Shown: piece after piece, positions 1 through 11,895 of the stretch
Layout of the letters: every line of letters starts with the position of its first letter
Position numbering within the stretch: position 1 is the stretch's first letter
Origin: Rachycentron canadum
Taxonomy: Eukaryota; Chordata; Actinopteri; Carangiformes; Rachycentridae
Length of the DNA: 64,000 nucleotides
NCBI GenBank assembly: GCA_038496675.1
Contig: CM076668.1
Span: 17,615,815-17,679,814, forward strand
Reading direction: 5' to 3'
Notes under the pieces: model-generated
The model's input: only the letters and a program-made list of their open reading frames with translations
What the model was told of the DNA's origin: nothing
Database searches by the model: none
Program-made: the position numbers and the translations under genes

Positions 1-737
1 CCCCCGGCCCTGAGGGGGCTGAGGGGAGGAATGCTGCTGATTCTACAGACGACGCGAGCGAGACCGCAATCCTCTTCGATACTGTCCTTGATTAGGAAAA
101 AGGATTCACTCAGTGCACCTTCACCCACCCGGCGCTCAATCTGCGCACAGGCCAAAGCTAAATTGATACATTTTTCCTCATTACAGTAGGAGGCCCTTGC
201 TGTGCGTCCCTCCAGCGAGGCGGCCGTCAGAAGGGAGGAGAGAGACTGAGAGGCACTGAGGTTAAGGGCAGAATGTCTTCCCTGCCCTCCTCTCCTCCCC
301 CTGATTTGATTAGGACTTCAGTCATCGATACATAAACCGTGTTTAGAACCTCCTAATGCATGCGTTTGAACCAAGAAAACATGCAGTGCATTATATCAGG
401 CTGCATGATGCCTGCGTCATCTACTGATGTTTAATGGGAACGGGAATTTATGCAGGAGTGATTAAGGCTTTTTTTTTTTTTTTTAAGATCAGGGATGTTG
501 ATCAGGTTAAACAGCAAATTCCTTTCTTGTGACTTGAGCTAAAAGCTTTACTCTGTGAAGCTGTATAAAAGCTTTACCGTGTACAGTTCAGGTTCTCTTT
601 AATGATTCGGATTTTGGAAAAAATAAAAATAAAAAATAAATAAATAAATGAAACTGCAACTATATTCCATGCAGAGATATCTAGTGTTTCCTCGCTTTTA
701 TTGTCTGACTTTGTTATACTTGATGAAATTTGTGGGG

Positions 738-740
<3 letters not shown>

Positions 741-778
<38 letters not shown>
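741..778. repeat. (TA)n(CA)n microsatellite
   Basis: Alternating TA followed by CA dinucleotides over about 38 bases in the skap1 intron. Confidence 0.95.
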
Positions 779-779
<1 letters not shown>

Positions 780-2028
780 CTTTACAGAGGAATTGATGTC
801 AAATCCTTCTAGTTTCCGTTTTCTTCTATTCCTACATTCAAACAGCACAGGCCAACCACTGTAAAGACACTAAGGGGCTAAATTTACTATGTGACATCGG
901 CTTCCCCCTGGGCAGCTATAAGCAGCGTCTACAGCGACCCTGAATTTCCCTTTTCTAGATTTACTACCACTATTCAAATGCTTAACTGCAGATACAATGA
1001 TCCTCTAATCGCTGGGGATGGTTTTCAGCTGCTACACTGACAGAGACTAAAAAAAAAAAACAGAAAAGAACAGAAGAAAAAAAAACAGAAGTATGAATAT
1101 AAATACCAACAATGGAGGAGTTCGGGCCCACAGGAGAGCCTGCGTATCTGTGATAAAAACCGGATATAACGCAGTCAACGATGGAGCCTGGAGGGAAAAA
1201 CACTCAGAGAAAATCAACACACTCGCCCTCTGAATGTGCAGTTATTGCAACCTTAAAACGCTTCTGTTATTTCCACTAAAACGCTTTAAATATAATTTCA
1301 GCAATAATGGTAAATAAATATGTTGGTGAGGACTGTGTCAGTGCTTCCTGAGCAATAGCTCATGCCTATTACCTTTATATATAATCACTCTTATTTTATA
1401 GTCACTGCTGTTACATATTATGCCAATAAACAATTATATGATGCTATCATTCTTTGACTCCCTTCATAAATCACTAGCAAGTCAGTGAGCAACAGGTGTT
1501 ATAGGAAAATTATTCTGTCAAAGCAAGTACAACCAAATGCTCAGCAAAATCAGTGTCTTCCTTAAATCTGATGCTATTTGTTTTGCTTGAAATAAGAATA
1601 TTTAATTAAATGATTTTCAGTGGCTAAAACTGCAGATTTTCTTTTTTTTAACCAACTGGGATTTATATAATTAAAAACTATGTATTAGTTCCTATCTATA
1701 AATCATTAAAAGATTATTATTCACTCAGATATGTTTCTCCCATTAGTGCCTCCATAAATCTTCACTGTTTTACATTTCATTCTTAAAATTTGCAAGAGAC
1801 CTGCACATAATTACTGTGATATATTCATTATACATTTCTAGCAGGTTTCAATTTAGTCTTTCGTAAACAAGCACTGGTAATGACAGAATAATTATTTTGG
1901 ACTTGGCCTCTTCTAAACAAATGAAAATATGTTGCAAATTTATTTATTTATTTATTTTTTGCTCTTACCCAACAGAAAATGGCTCATTTGGAAATAACTG
2001 CAATAAAATAAATCATGCAAGTATTTTG

Positions 2029-2030
<2 letters not shown>

Positions 2031-2077
<47 letters not shown>
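2031..2077. repeat. (CA)n microsatellite
   Basis: Uninterrupted CA dinucleotide run of about 46 bases. Confidence 0.97.
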
Positions 2078-2078
<1 letters not shown>

Positions 2079-3621
2079 CATGACCTACAACATCTACAGG
2101 TAAATTAAGAGTAATCTTGATTTTTTTTCAATAATCAACATTATCAAAATAATTTTTTATCTTTTTCTAATCTCACATTTTGCATCTGTTTAAAAATGAA
2201 AAAGTAAATAAATCAGAAATAACACAAAATGGTTTTGCAGTACGTCATTCAGATGATAAGGGTAAATTATCCTCTATGACAGTAACTGGTGCAGAAGTCA
2301 TTCAAAACTGAATTTGTGACAATGAACAAATGAATTAATTGAAAAAAAAAATATGTAATATAAAACAAAGATAATCATTATTTTACTTTTTTTAATTCAC
2401 CATTTGTTAAGTTTATAAAATTATCACTGAAGACATCAAATTAAGATGGCCAGACCAACTAAATTTAAAAACTTCATTAATTTCATTATGTTCATTTAAG
2501 TCTGATATTTTTTAAAATGTTGTCACTTTAACTGTGATTGTTGAAGGGAATCTATATTTTGAAGTTAATAATCTAAATCTAAAGTGGTTTCTTTAAATCA
2601 AACTAATTACAGTTTGCTTAGCGCGCAACAAGACAAAGTTTTTGTACAATTAAATATCGTGCCAATCCACTCTCTTCTGATTCTACCTCTTTGAGAAACT
2701 AACTTACAGCACAGGCCAGTATAAATCAACGATAAAAATTTCCATTGTAGACAAGCAATCCTCAAACGGCGTATAAGCCGACAACAGTCCTGTCCCACTT
2801 GGCACACACACGCTGACGACTTGTCCCAGCCGTGCAGAGATCCCGGTGTAAAGAGGGATGCATCCTCAACATCCCTGAATAACTCCACAAGGGCATGTTA
2901 ATGACCTTAAAGTGCTACATTACAGCAACAATTAAACACAGGGATCCCAGAGGCATTGGGAGCCGTCGTGTCACTGTCTGTTTACAGGCCAACACATCTC
3001 TCCCATCTCCATTTATTTCCCTAAGAAATCAGCGGGGCCACCTGGGCTTGGCATTGAAACTTCATTCATCTCCAGAAATGGATTCCAGTGGAGGGCAAAA
3101 TCAAATTCTCATTTGCAAGGCAGGGGGAGAAAGAGAGGGAGTGAATGCAGGAGGTACCTGGGAACGCTAACCTCTGGGTGAACCCGCCGCATCTGATAGT
3201 TTTGCTATTTGTCTGTGACATTGACAGCTCTGGGGGAGATTAGGAGCCACCCTGCCCCAGCTTCCCACTTTGCATTCTGCCTATGCGCCTCTTTACAGAT
3301 GGACTGCTGCACATTTACCTTCGCCTGTTTTCCCTGGGTTTCAAACATGACGCTACACCAGAGGCAACAGAGGGATGTAATTATATGCAATGCAACAATA
3401 AAACAAAGCAAACGAGGGGAGAGCTGCATCGGAAGGCTTACAAACCAGGAGGATGCAAAAACTACACAGTGTGGCTTTTGGTGGGGGTGAAACCAGAGAT
3501 GAGAGTGATGGATGCCCTTCGGTTAAATACGTCCAAATCCCCCCTTCAAGCCGCTCTCTTCTTGCCAGGCAGTGTGAGTGAGTGTGTGAGAGAGAGTGTA
3601 CAAGATTAATAGTGTAAACAG

Positions 3622-3690
3622 CGAGGGAGAGAGAGGGAGAGAAAGGCAGCCGAGAGAGAGAGGGAGAGAGAGAGAGGGAGAGAAAGAAAA
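3622..3690. repeat. (GA)n-rich purine tract
   Basis: GAGA-rich low-complexity tract. A second purine repeat with a GGAGA unit follows at about 3851-3880. Confidence 0.85.
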
Positions 3691-4156
3691 GACTATCAGC
3701 ATCTGCAGCAGCACAGTAGCCCTAGGGGAATAGTGTGAACTTTTGAACCCTGATGGCAAGCAGTCGCAGCGATGCACAGAGCCTGCTTTGCCTCGTAATG
3801 TGAGTGTGTGTGTCTTTATAGAAAAGCACACAGGCAGGCAGCAACTGAGGGAGGAGAGGAGAGGAGAGGAGAGGAGAGCGAAGGAGAATGAGGAGGAGTG
3901 GAGGTCATTAACATATTCCTCGCTTCCTTGCAAACGAGCAGCCGCTATCCAAATGTCATGAAATCCATACACCGATGAACGCGGTGAAAAATTAATCTCC
4001 AGACAGATATTCTGACGGATAGATACAGTAGATGGCTATCAGCGGGTCCGGAGAAACTTCATGACTGATGGGCGTTGTGTGACGGGAAGGCCAATCATTC
4101 ACACAACTCTGGACTGAGTGCAGACGGGTCACAGGTTGGCCAGGCGAGAGGCCAAA

Positions 4157-4170
4157 AGGTCAAAAGTTCA
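4157..4170 (+). promoter_or_regulatory. Candidate DR2 retinoic acid response element
   Basis: Reads AGGTCA-AA-AGTTCA: two RGKTCA half-sites in direct repeat with a 2-base spacer, the arrangement bound by RAR/RXR. It lies inside the skap1 intron about 15.7 kb 3' of the hoxb1b stop codon. Distal 3' retinoic-acid elements are known for mouse Hoxb1 and Hoxa1. Chance occurrence in 64 kb cannot be excluded. Confidence 0.4.
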
Positions 4171-4964
4171 GTATGCGGGGAGACGGCACGATCACAGGCC
4201 AACAAACCTGCAGGGAGGTCATCTGTGCAGACCCCAGAATCACCATCCAGGTGCGTCTCAAAGAGGAAACACTGGTCTTAACACCACAATGCAATTTATA
4301 CAGCAATGCTCAAACATTTCTGTCTGTGCCTCTTGTTCATTTGAAGTCAGACATTTTTTTTTTCTCCATGACTTAATTTGACTTCAAACACAGACAGGGG
4401 CCAGTTGGCACCTAAAACAGCACTGATTTACCCCCTAATGGGGCATCAATCCGTCAGCTGGCATCGCTTTTTCCTGTTTCACCAGCCAACAGGGCCGGGC
4501 ACGCACCCTCAAAAACACTTCACTTTATATAGCTTTATCAGGCTTAGCCAAAATGACAAAATTTTGATTTAATATTCTATTTACCAGCATCGTGTAATAA
4601 TGTTGTTACTGTGCATTGGCTCCTCATATTCAAATGAGGAATCGGCAACAGCAAGACATAACTTCAAATTGGTTATCCTACTGCTTTCTATTGCCAGTAA
4701 TTGGCTGAGGAAATTGGACCGGCACAGTAATCACTGACAGGAGTCACATTCCTGAATTCTTTAAAAAAAAAAAAAAAAGGCCTACACAACAAAGAGAAAA
4801 TATTAGTCAGCTAAATCATCGATTTCCATCTTCATGCAAAGATGCCAACAAGTCCCAAGCCCCAGCTTCTAAATTTCAAGAATATGAAGCTTTTCTTTGT
4901 CTGATGGGAAAGTAAACTGAAAATCTGTGGATGGAATAAGCAAACTCACCATGGGATTTATCGC

Positions 4965-5050
4965 TAATTATTATTATTAGTTGATTAATTGCGAAAATAA
5001 TCAGCAGCGAAAAGAAAAAACCTATGTATTCAATTACATGATGGTAAATT
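4965..5050. repeat. AT-rich interspersed repeat fragment
   Basis: Resembles the ends of the elements at 13659-13928 and 16975-17434: TTGATTAATTGCGAAAATAATCAGC-type sequence typical of an abundant teleost repeat. Related fragments occur near 43300-43345, 53221-53265 and 56845-56890. Confidence 0.45.
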
Positions 5051-5493
5051 TTTAAAAAATCTGAGTGATTAGATAATATGAACCAGAATATATAATAACA
5101 AAATAAAAACATTTAATGTGGTGTAATAATACAAGGGAAATGTACAAGAAAGTAACATTCACATGCAATCTAAGTTTTAGAGCCGACATCCACACCTGAG
5201 TAAATAAAGGCTGCATGGTACATAATCATAGGACCATTACGATCAGAGAACATGAGGGAGATGTTTCAAAAGCGCCATCTTTTTTTTTTTTTTTTTTTCT
5301 CCCCTTGCACGTCTCCTGAAACAAAGCTCTTCCTGCGGCACTCTGTCATCGCTGCAACCAAACAACCCCAAGCGCCCAGCGGTGCTCCCCAATCAAAGAA
5401 AAACAAACAGGCCATTTCGACTTCGTAAACTTGACCCGCGAACAGCATGACAGGACTAAAAGCCCGACATCTCAGGCTGTCTCCTGGGGTCTG

Positions 5494-5535
<42 letters not shown>
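5494..5535. repeat. (TG)n microsatellite
   Basis: Uninterrupted TG run of about 40 bases. Confidence 0.97.
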
Positions 5536-5538
<3 letters not shown>

Positions 5539-7737
5539 TATACGCCAGTGGGAGAAGTTTTACATGTAAAACGTACTGGAATGGCAAAGAGTGTGTGTGA
5601 CAGCCGGTGTGGAAAAAAAAAAAAAAAAAAAAAAACATCCTGAAAATGTGTGTGAGCCCCCAAATAGCAACGAGACCAGAGGGAGAGAGAGAGAGAGGGG
5701 TGGAGGTTGCTAAAGCGGGCAGACGAGGCTGGGTTGAGGCTACAGGCGCGGTCAGGTCACCGGTGCGGTCGGCGGGTGAAACTCAGTTCACATTACCATG
5801 CAGACACCCGGGCTAACAATGGAGGCTCCATCTGTTCCTGTCAGCCATTACAAATCTGGTGTCACCCAGTCCGCTGAAGACAACAGGCCACCGCATCTAA
5901 TCAAACGGCGCAGGCTCCTCCTGCGTGTAAAAGCAGCCATCGACTTCACACTCACTCACTCTCTGGTTAGGGAACAGAGAGCAGCAAAGGCAGGCAGTCG
6001 ATTACCACGGATAATACATTCTCCAAGTCACAAAGTCTCTATTGTGTACAGTAGGCTCAAATAAAATGATACAATTAAACTGAAGAGAAAAAAAGACTCA
6101 ATTTCCCGTCTTCTCCTCACAGCCAAACCCTTTTTTTTTTTTCTAAATCACAAAATAATAAATAATTTATTTTCACAACAAAAAGGTAATCTGCTGATTT
6201 TCGCATTTAAAGGAATAAAAGAAAATTTAACTCGTCACCGTGGATGATTCGTCCTCTTAAAAAGACACTGATTTCATTAAGCGGTCACACCATTATTTTC
6301 CAAACACTCCCCTCTTCCCTTGAAACAGACCGCCCAGCAGAAACGTGTGAGCCATTTCTTTCAACTGGCAATGAACAGAGAATGAACTATGAACTCCACA
6401 TGCCCTTTTAGTGAGGACATAGGCCATTCACTACGCTAACACGGCCGCAGTCCCCCAGCAATAAAAAGGACACAGTGCTGCGAGGTGTACATTTCTCCAA
6501 CAGAATCAAATCTTGGGTTTATTCATCCAGCAAAAAAAAAAAAAAAAAGTGTTTTTTTTAAGTGTAGTTGTTTAGTGTCAAGAGGCACCAGTTGGTGATA
6601 ATAAAAGAAAAATGCAAATGAAAGAGAAAGAAGGTTCTCGTGGCGCTGCATAATTGGCCATTTCTCACATTTAACATCGACGATGGTGCGACACCGTGTT
6701 CGAGTTTTAACAACTATCGTGCTCAACAATAACAGACGGCGTGGTTTGTAGTTGGGCACGTTACCATTATAGCCTTAAGGGGAATTTTTTAAAGCATTTT
6801 ATAGTTTGATTTTGTTTGTTTCCCCGAGGAAAACTCACCGTGTTTATTCTGAAATAAACAATTTCAAAAAATAAATTATCGTTGTCTTGTGGTCTATGGT
6901 CCCACCATCTGCTATGATTTGTTTACTCTGTTTTTCCAAAGTTGCAGAGAAAGGCGGGAATTAGTCTTTTGTGGGCAGAGGATGAAAGAGTTCATTAAGC
7001 CGTTTCCAAATAAGGGGATCATTTTTGACTACATCCAGCTGGCATTAACTACCGGTATCACAAAGCGATTGTAGTGACGACATGTTATTTTTTTTCTGAT
7101 TGGGAAATTCCACATCATTCAGGCTTTACCTCGGGAGAGGAGCTGAAAAAGAGTGCTGGGTAGAGATTGGCACCTGAGGCGGCCGAGTCAGTAATGCCCA
7201 CCTGCAGCATGTCACGTCAAGGGCTATTAGCTGGCGCATAGAGTCAGAAATACAAAAAGTCTGAACGGGAGGGAGGGTAAGTCCGAGAAAGGAAGATAGA
7301 GAGAAAGATTGATAAAGGGAGAGAGGGATAGAGCCCACATGGCCCCTCAGGTACAGTGTTGTATTTCAAACCCGGTTGTGAAAGAATAGAGGGGCTCGGG
7401 GTCAATCAATCACTGCATTAGCCTGCAGCTACAAAGCCTCCTCTCTGTGTGGGCCGCCTCCATGCCTCCCACAGTCCACATGTACAGCTCAAGGATACAG
7501 ACCAGGAGCAGAGGATCTGCCACTGGAGGGAGCTCTAGGTCACCATTCAGGCCTTTGTGAACCTCCAGCCCTCTTTCTCCAGCGTCAGGACGCCTACCTG
7601 CACACTGGCTAGGAGGGAGAGGGGAGGGAGGAGTCAATGATGTCACCCGAGTCAGGCCAAGGGGTAGGGGGAGAGGTAGTGGAAATTACACAGATGTGAT
7701 GTAGTTTCTCAAATTAATAAGGCAGGCAGCAATATAC

Positions 7738-7770
<33 letters not shown>

Positions 7771-8281
7771 AAGAAAGAAAAAGAAAGTAAAAAGGTCTGC
7801 CTATGCCTTCTGTGGTGAGGTGTAGGTGTGTCAGAGAGGGTGTCAGGTCGTGTGTTGAAAACGCACTTGTTTAGTTCTCTTAGAGGCATACCACACTGTC
7901 TCCCATGACACTGACTCCTCCTTTTTACCTTTTCCTTTGTCGATGCCGAATTCCTTGCACACTGTAGCCATTCAGAGGAAACACATGTTCACAAAAGACA
8001 ATAATAGGCATGTACGTGTCATTATTAGGGTTAAAATTTCACCCCATTGTCCTTGGTATGACCTGAAAGCTACATGTAATCTGGGCCAATGCCTGCTGTT
8101 CAAATTCAAAATTATTCTCCTTTTTTTCCCCCGCAACTAATGTTGTGAAGAAAAAGCCATTAGTGCTGCTTTGCCATGCAGAGACAGCCACATTTAGAAT
8201 TGCACTGCATAAACAGATCTCACACACACACATATATATATACAAACACACAGGGAATAAGAATCAGGATTGTGAACTTAC

Positions 8282-10581
8282 ACTCAGGGCCTCCATCATC
8301 CTGGTAGTCAGAGGCTACTGAGGCGTCGTCCGACGGGGCAGAGCGACCTAGACTAGAACTGCGGTTGTCATCAGAACCGTCTTCCTCTGCTGAAAATGTG
8401 TGTTTGAAAATGTGTACGTGTGTGAAACAGAGGGTGATAAAGCAAACAAAAGTGAGTCGAGACTTGAAAAAGACTCAAACCTGTTAAAAAAAAACGTGCA
8501 CTTTATTCTACTAGAGAATCTAAACTACACTCAAACACACAGCAGAAACAACTGAGTGCCGTCAGTGTTGATAAAGGACTTTGTTGTGTTGGGTAATTTT
8601 ACTTACATGGGAAGGGAAACTCATGAGGGTTTCTGTAAAATCAAAATTATCATACATCAAAATCTGTTGCATTAAATTTTTCTGCACTTTCATTTTTCTG
8701 ACATCTCAGCCCCAGTATTTCTTATAAAGATTACTAATTGTTTCCTGCAAAGAAGACCTCAAAACCACAGCTTTTCTGTACTGGAGCAGAGTTCTCTTAT
8801 CACCTAGTGCAGGCAACAGCAGAAGAGATGTTTGCTTCCGGCATAAACTATTGCACCTTAACTAGAGTTTCAGTTCTTTAGGTCCACGGACTCGTCCTCA
8901 TGCTTGGAAATTAAATCACATTAAGATTAAGATTAAATTACCCTGATCAGAAAAGATTATTCTACAAGAGCTGTAAAAACTTTTAATAGCAGTAAGAATG
9001 AAGTCTTGAAGGTGACACCATTAAGACTAAATGAGTTCCTTCAAATTGTAATTTAGCAAACTGTGTTTAAAGCAATTGCAGCAACAATTAAGGGCCTTGT
9101 GTGATATTAAAAGCAAAAGTAAGATAAGGGTGCAATGAAAGTACAAGTAAAGCAGCTTCCCACGTGTCTCTCACTCAAGACTGATTTAATGCTGCTTCCA
9201 GAGGTAAAAAAAAAAAAAAAAAAAAAACCTACCTTACATGAACAACCCTGAAGTTGTTCAGTAAAACTTTCCGTGCCTCTTGGGCATCTTCACTGAGGTT
9301 CTCACTTTGAAGGATGTCTGACACAAACACCTCACAGTCTGAGGGAACAGAACACACAGTCAGCGTCGCATTCAGGGTGTGTTTCTGTCACACTTTTCAG
9401 GTAACAGAGTCATTTAGTTGTTCGCCCTCTGCCTGCCAACAACATATTATGACCTTGGCATATTAATCAAAATGAAAGTGTTTTATGGACACGACAAATG
9501 AACACATGTACAGAATAATGTGTTCCAACACAAAAACATTGTAGCCTTATTACCTGTTTGTTTGTTAGTTTGAAAGCAGGATTATGCAAAAAGTGATGAA
9601 CCGATTTGCACCAAACTTGGTGGACAGATGAGGCGAGGGCCAGAGAAGTCCACATTATATTTTGGAGCCAGTTAAGGTCAAGAATTTTTTATATTAAATC
9701 ACTTTCCTTAACTAACTTAGTACCAGAAATGAGCTACACATAAAAAAGCTACTGCTTTTTTATATTTTCATATTGTTTGGCCTTGGCAGAGGTGTACACT
9801 CTACTGAGAGCAACTTTGGTTTGTATTACAAAGAGTATACCCATATGTATTATACCTATAATTCAAATGAAAACATAAAGTCTTAGAAATGCAAATTAAT
9901 GAAAATATATTCATTCAAATACCCCCACGAATTTTCTAATTCGTTGGTTACTTCTAACCTGGTAACTGCAATATCTCAATTTAAAATTTTCAAGGTCAAT
10001 ATTTGTTTAAAGTAAGCAGTTAGGATCAACATTTTCTGTCACAGTGGAGCTAAACTGGACTGTAAAGTCGTTTTAAAGTCAGTAAGTTTGTAGTACGAGC
10101 TATGTGAGGCTGATCTTCATGATACTGTAGACAAAACCGCCTCTCATCCCTTATCTGATTTAATTTTTGTCCTTTCTCACACGACACAAATGTACTGACA
10201 CATGCAAATGTTACTTCAAAGGCCGTGTTTCCTGGCATGGCAGTACATGGAAATCTACCCCCATGTTTGGAACAATATTTAGTTTATACTTTTATATAAC
10301 AGTAACAGCACGATCATTTTATGAGCAAGAGAATAAATAATAAAAAGAAAGATCAGGCTTCCAGTTTAAGTTATTTGAACTGTCAACATGTTAACAAGCA
10401 GAATAATGACTGTATCAATTGTACATCTTATATTTAACTTTGTTGTGATAAGCATGTCCTCTAACACTATATTTCCAAGGCACTCTGTAATAAGGATTAA
10501 GTGATAAAACCATACTTGGTAAAATAACAAAGAGGTATTACCATCCAAAAGTCTCCTAATGTCGGTTGGGATTGTCCCCAT
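8282..10581 (-). CDS. skap1: skap1 (Src kinase-associated phosphoprotein 1), 5' four coding exons, partial
   Basis: SKAP1 is a cytosolic adaptor of T-cell receptor signalling that works with ADAP in integrin activation. Minus-strand coding exons: 10542-10581 (starts MGTIPTDIRRLLD), 9233-9338, 8607-8632 and 8282-8389. Every junction is GT-AG with matching phase (1, 2, 1, then 1 out). The joined sequence, about 93 residues, follows the human N-terminal dimerisation region (an LLED..EEFL...ENL pattern) and the acidic SDDN...SDYQDEG segment, read here as GSDDNRSSSLG...VASDYQDDGG. The PH domain, tyrosine motifs and SH3 domain are not in the window. The ATG has G at -3 and +4. Orientation matches human, where the SKAP1 5' end faces HOXB1. 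The 26-base third exon is short but phase-consistent. The paralogue SKAP2 is the alternative; synteny favours SKAP1. Confidence 0.88.
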
Positions 10582-11779
10582 CCCTGACTTTCACGTTTGT
10601 CCAACTTGTCCAACAATTTGAGTCGTAGATTTTTCTACAATATTCTTTACAGCCTGTGCACAGCCTCACATCCAGTCATATCATTACAGCTCCATGACAG
10701 AAACAAAGGTCTGTTATGCACACACACTCTCACAGACGAACTGTCACAGCATCTAACCACCTGTGCCGTATTGCTGTGAAACCTAACTTCCGTGCATGCA
10801 TCTAGATTTGCACAAAACGGGGTGGAGCAGGGCACAGATGACAACTTCCTCTGCACCCTGGTTTCTCAGGCAAGGCTGATGACAATATTGACAGTAAAAC
10901 TGAGAAACCCCTTCCTTTTTACATAAGGCTGCTGCAAAGCAGGCCTGTGTGTGGGCCATGAACCTGCACACTGGCTGCTTTTAACAACACTACAGTCTGA
11001 CCTTTAATCAAGGTGTGACAAAGTCTGTGGTAGCAAAACCACACATTTTTAATACATGCAAATGTTTGTGGTGACTCACAAAATGCTCAATTTTAACTCC
11101 AGTGAATATTCATTATTCATTCATTTATTATTGAACTTTATGCTGTATTGTACATTTTCTGGAGACACGTTTGATATGTTGCATGCGTTCTCTTGATAAA
11201 TGTCTCAAGGTTGTGCCAGCTTAGCATTTAGAAATAACTGGAGGTGTACCCACTGATCACTCTTACCTTATTCTTACTTTACCTATAATTAGTAACAAAC
11301 TATATGGTTATTGCCAGGAAATTTCTTGAGAGACTACTTGGATTTAAGGACCATAAAATAAAGCCTTACTGGGATTTATTAGGCTTAAAAGCCAGTGGAA
11401 AGCATTGTTTAGCCTGTGCAGTAAACCCCACTGGGAAGACTCAAACACTGATGAGTGGTGCATGAAGTGCTGCCCTACTTTTGTGGTGAAACAAATAGCA
11501 TCCTGTTTATGGGTTGGATCAAGCTTTCCACGCATTTAATCACTTGTCAACAGCCTCAAATGTAGCTTGTTTGGTCTATTAAATACTGCACAGCCAAACC
11601 TATCTATTACAGGCACGTGTCCAAATCCAAGCCCTTAAATTTTCACATATACTTGTCAATACCAACATAATAAATGTGTGCTGTTTCTGAAAAGGTTATA
11701 TTTTTTACCCACCTTTCGGTTTGTTATCCCTGTTTCACTGCTCATCGGGAGGCTCACCTGGTAAAGACGGTTATTTACC

Positions 11780-11895
11780 TTTAAACATGGCGGCCGTGAC
11801 GTCGCAACCGCCAATCAAACCTGAAGAAGAAGAAGGCGGACAAAATGGCGTCGCTCCACCTGTTGATGGGGAAAGGAGCGGTTAGTCAGCCCAGA
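11780..11895. promoter_or_regulatory. Candidate bidirectional promoter island upstream of skap1
   Basis: A local CpG-rich island contains ATGGCGGCC (YY1-like) near 11787, a CRE-like TGACGTCG at 11797-11804, a CCAAT box at 11811-11815 and AAAATGGCG (YY1-like) at 11842-11850. It lies 1.2 kb upstream of the skap1 ATG, so it could drive skap1 on the minus strand through a non-coding first exon. On the plus strand it is followed by possible donor sites (GTTAGT at 11881; GTAAGT near 12080), which would suit a divergent transcript. No downstream plus-strand gene was recognised. Confidence 0.5.

Larger units (their letters stand above)
1..8281 (-). other. skap1: Intron of skap1 (partial), no coding exon seen
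   Basis: This stretch lies 3' of the fourth coding exon of skap1 and is read as intron. I searched the minus strand for the PH and SH3 domains that should follow and saw none, so the remaining exons are probably left of the window. It holds microsatellites (listed separately), A/T homopolymers and several stretches of more balanced composition that look like candidate conserved non-coding elements, for instance 2940-3380, 4570-4740 and 7170-7330. A DR2-type nuclear-receptor site sits at 4157-4170. No RNA gene or intact transposon was recognised. Confidence 0.7.

Noticed and set aside
5740..5765. Adjacent GGTCA repeats (GGTCAGGTCAC) as a retinoic-acid element
   Set aside because: Half-site spacing does not fit DR1, DR2 or DR5.
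7410..7646. Minus-strand 78-codon frame as a further skap1 exon
   Set aside because: No PH or SH3 similarity and no matching splice sites.
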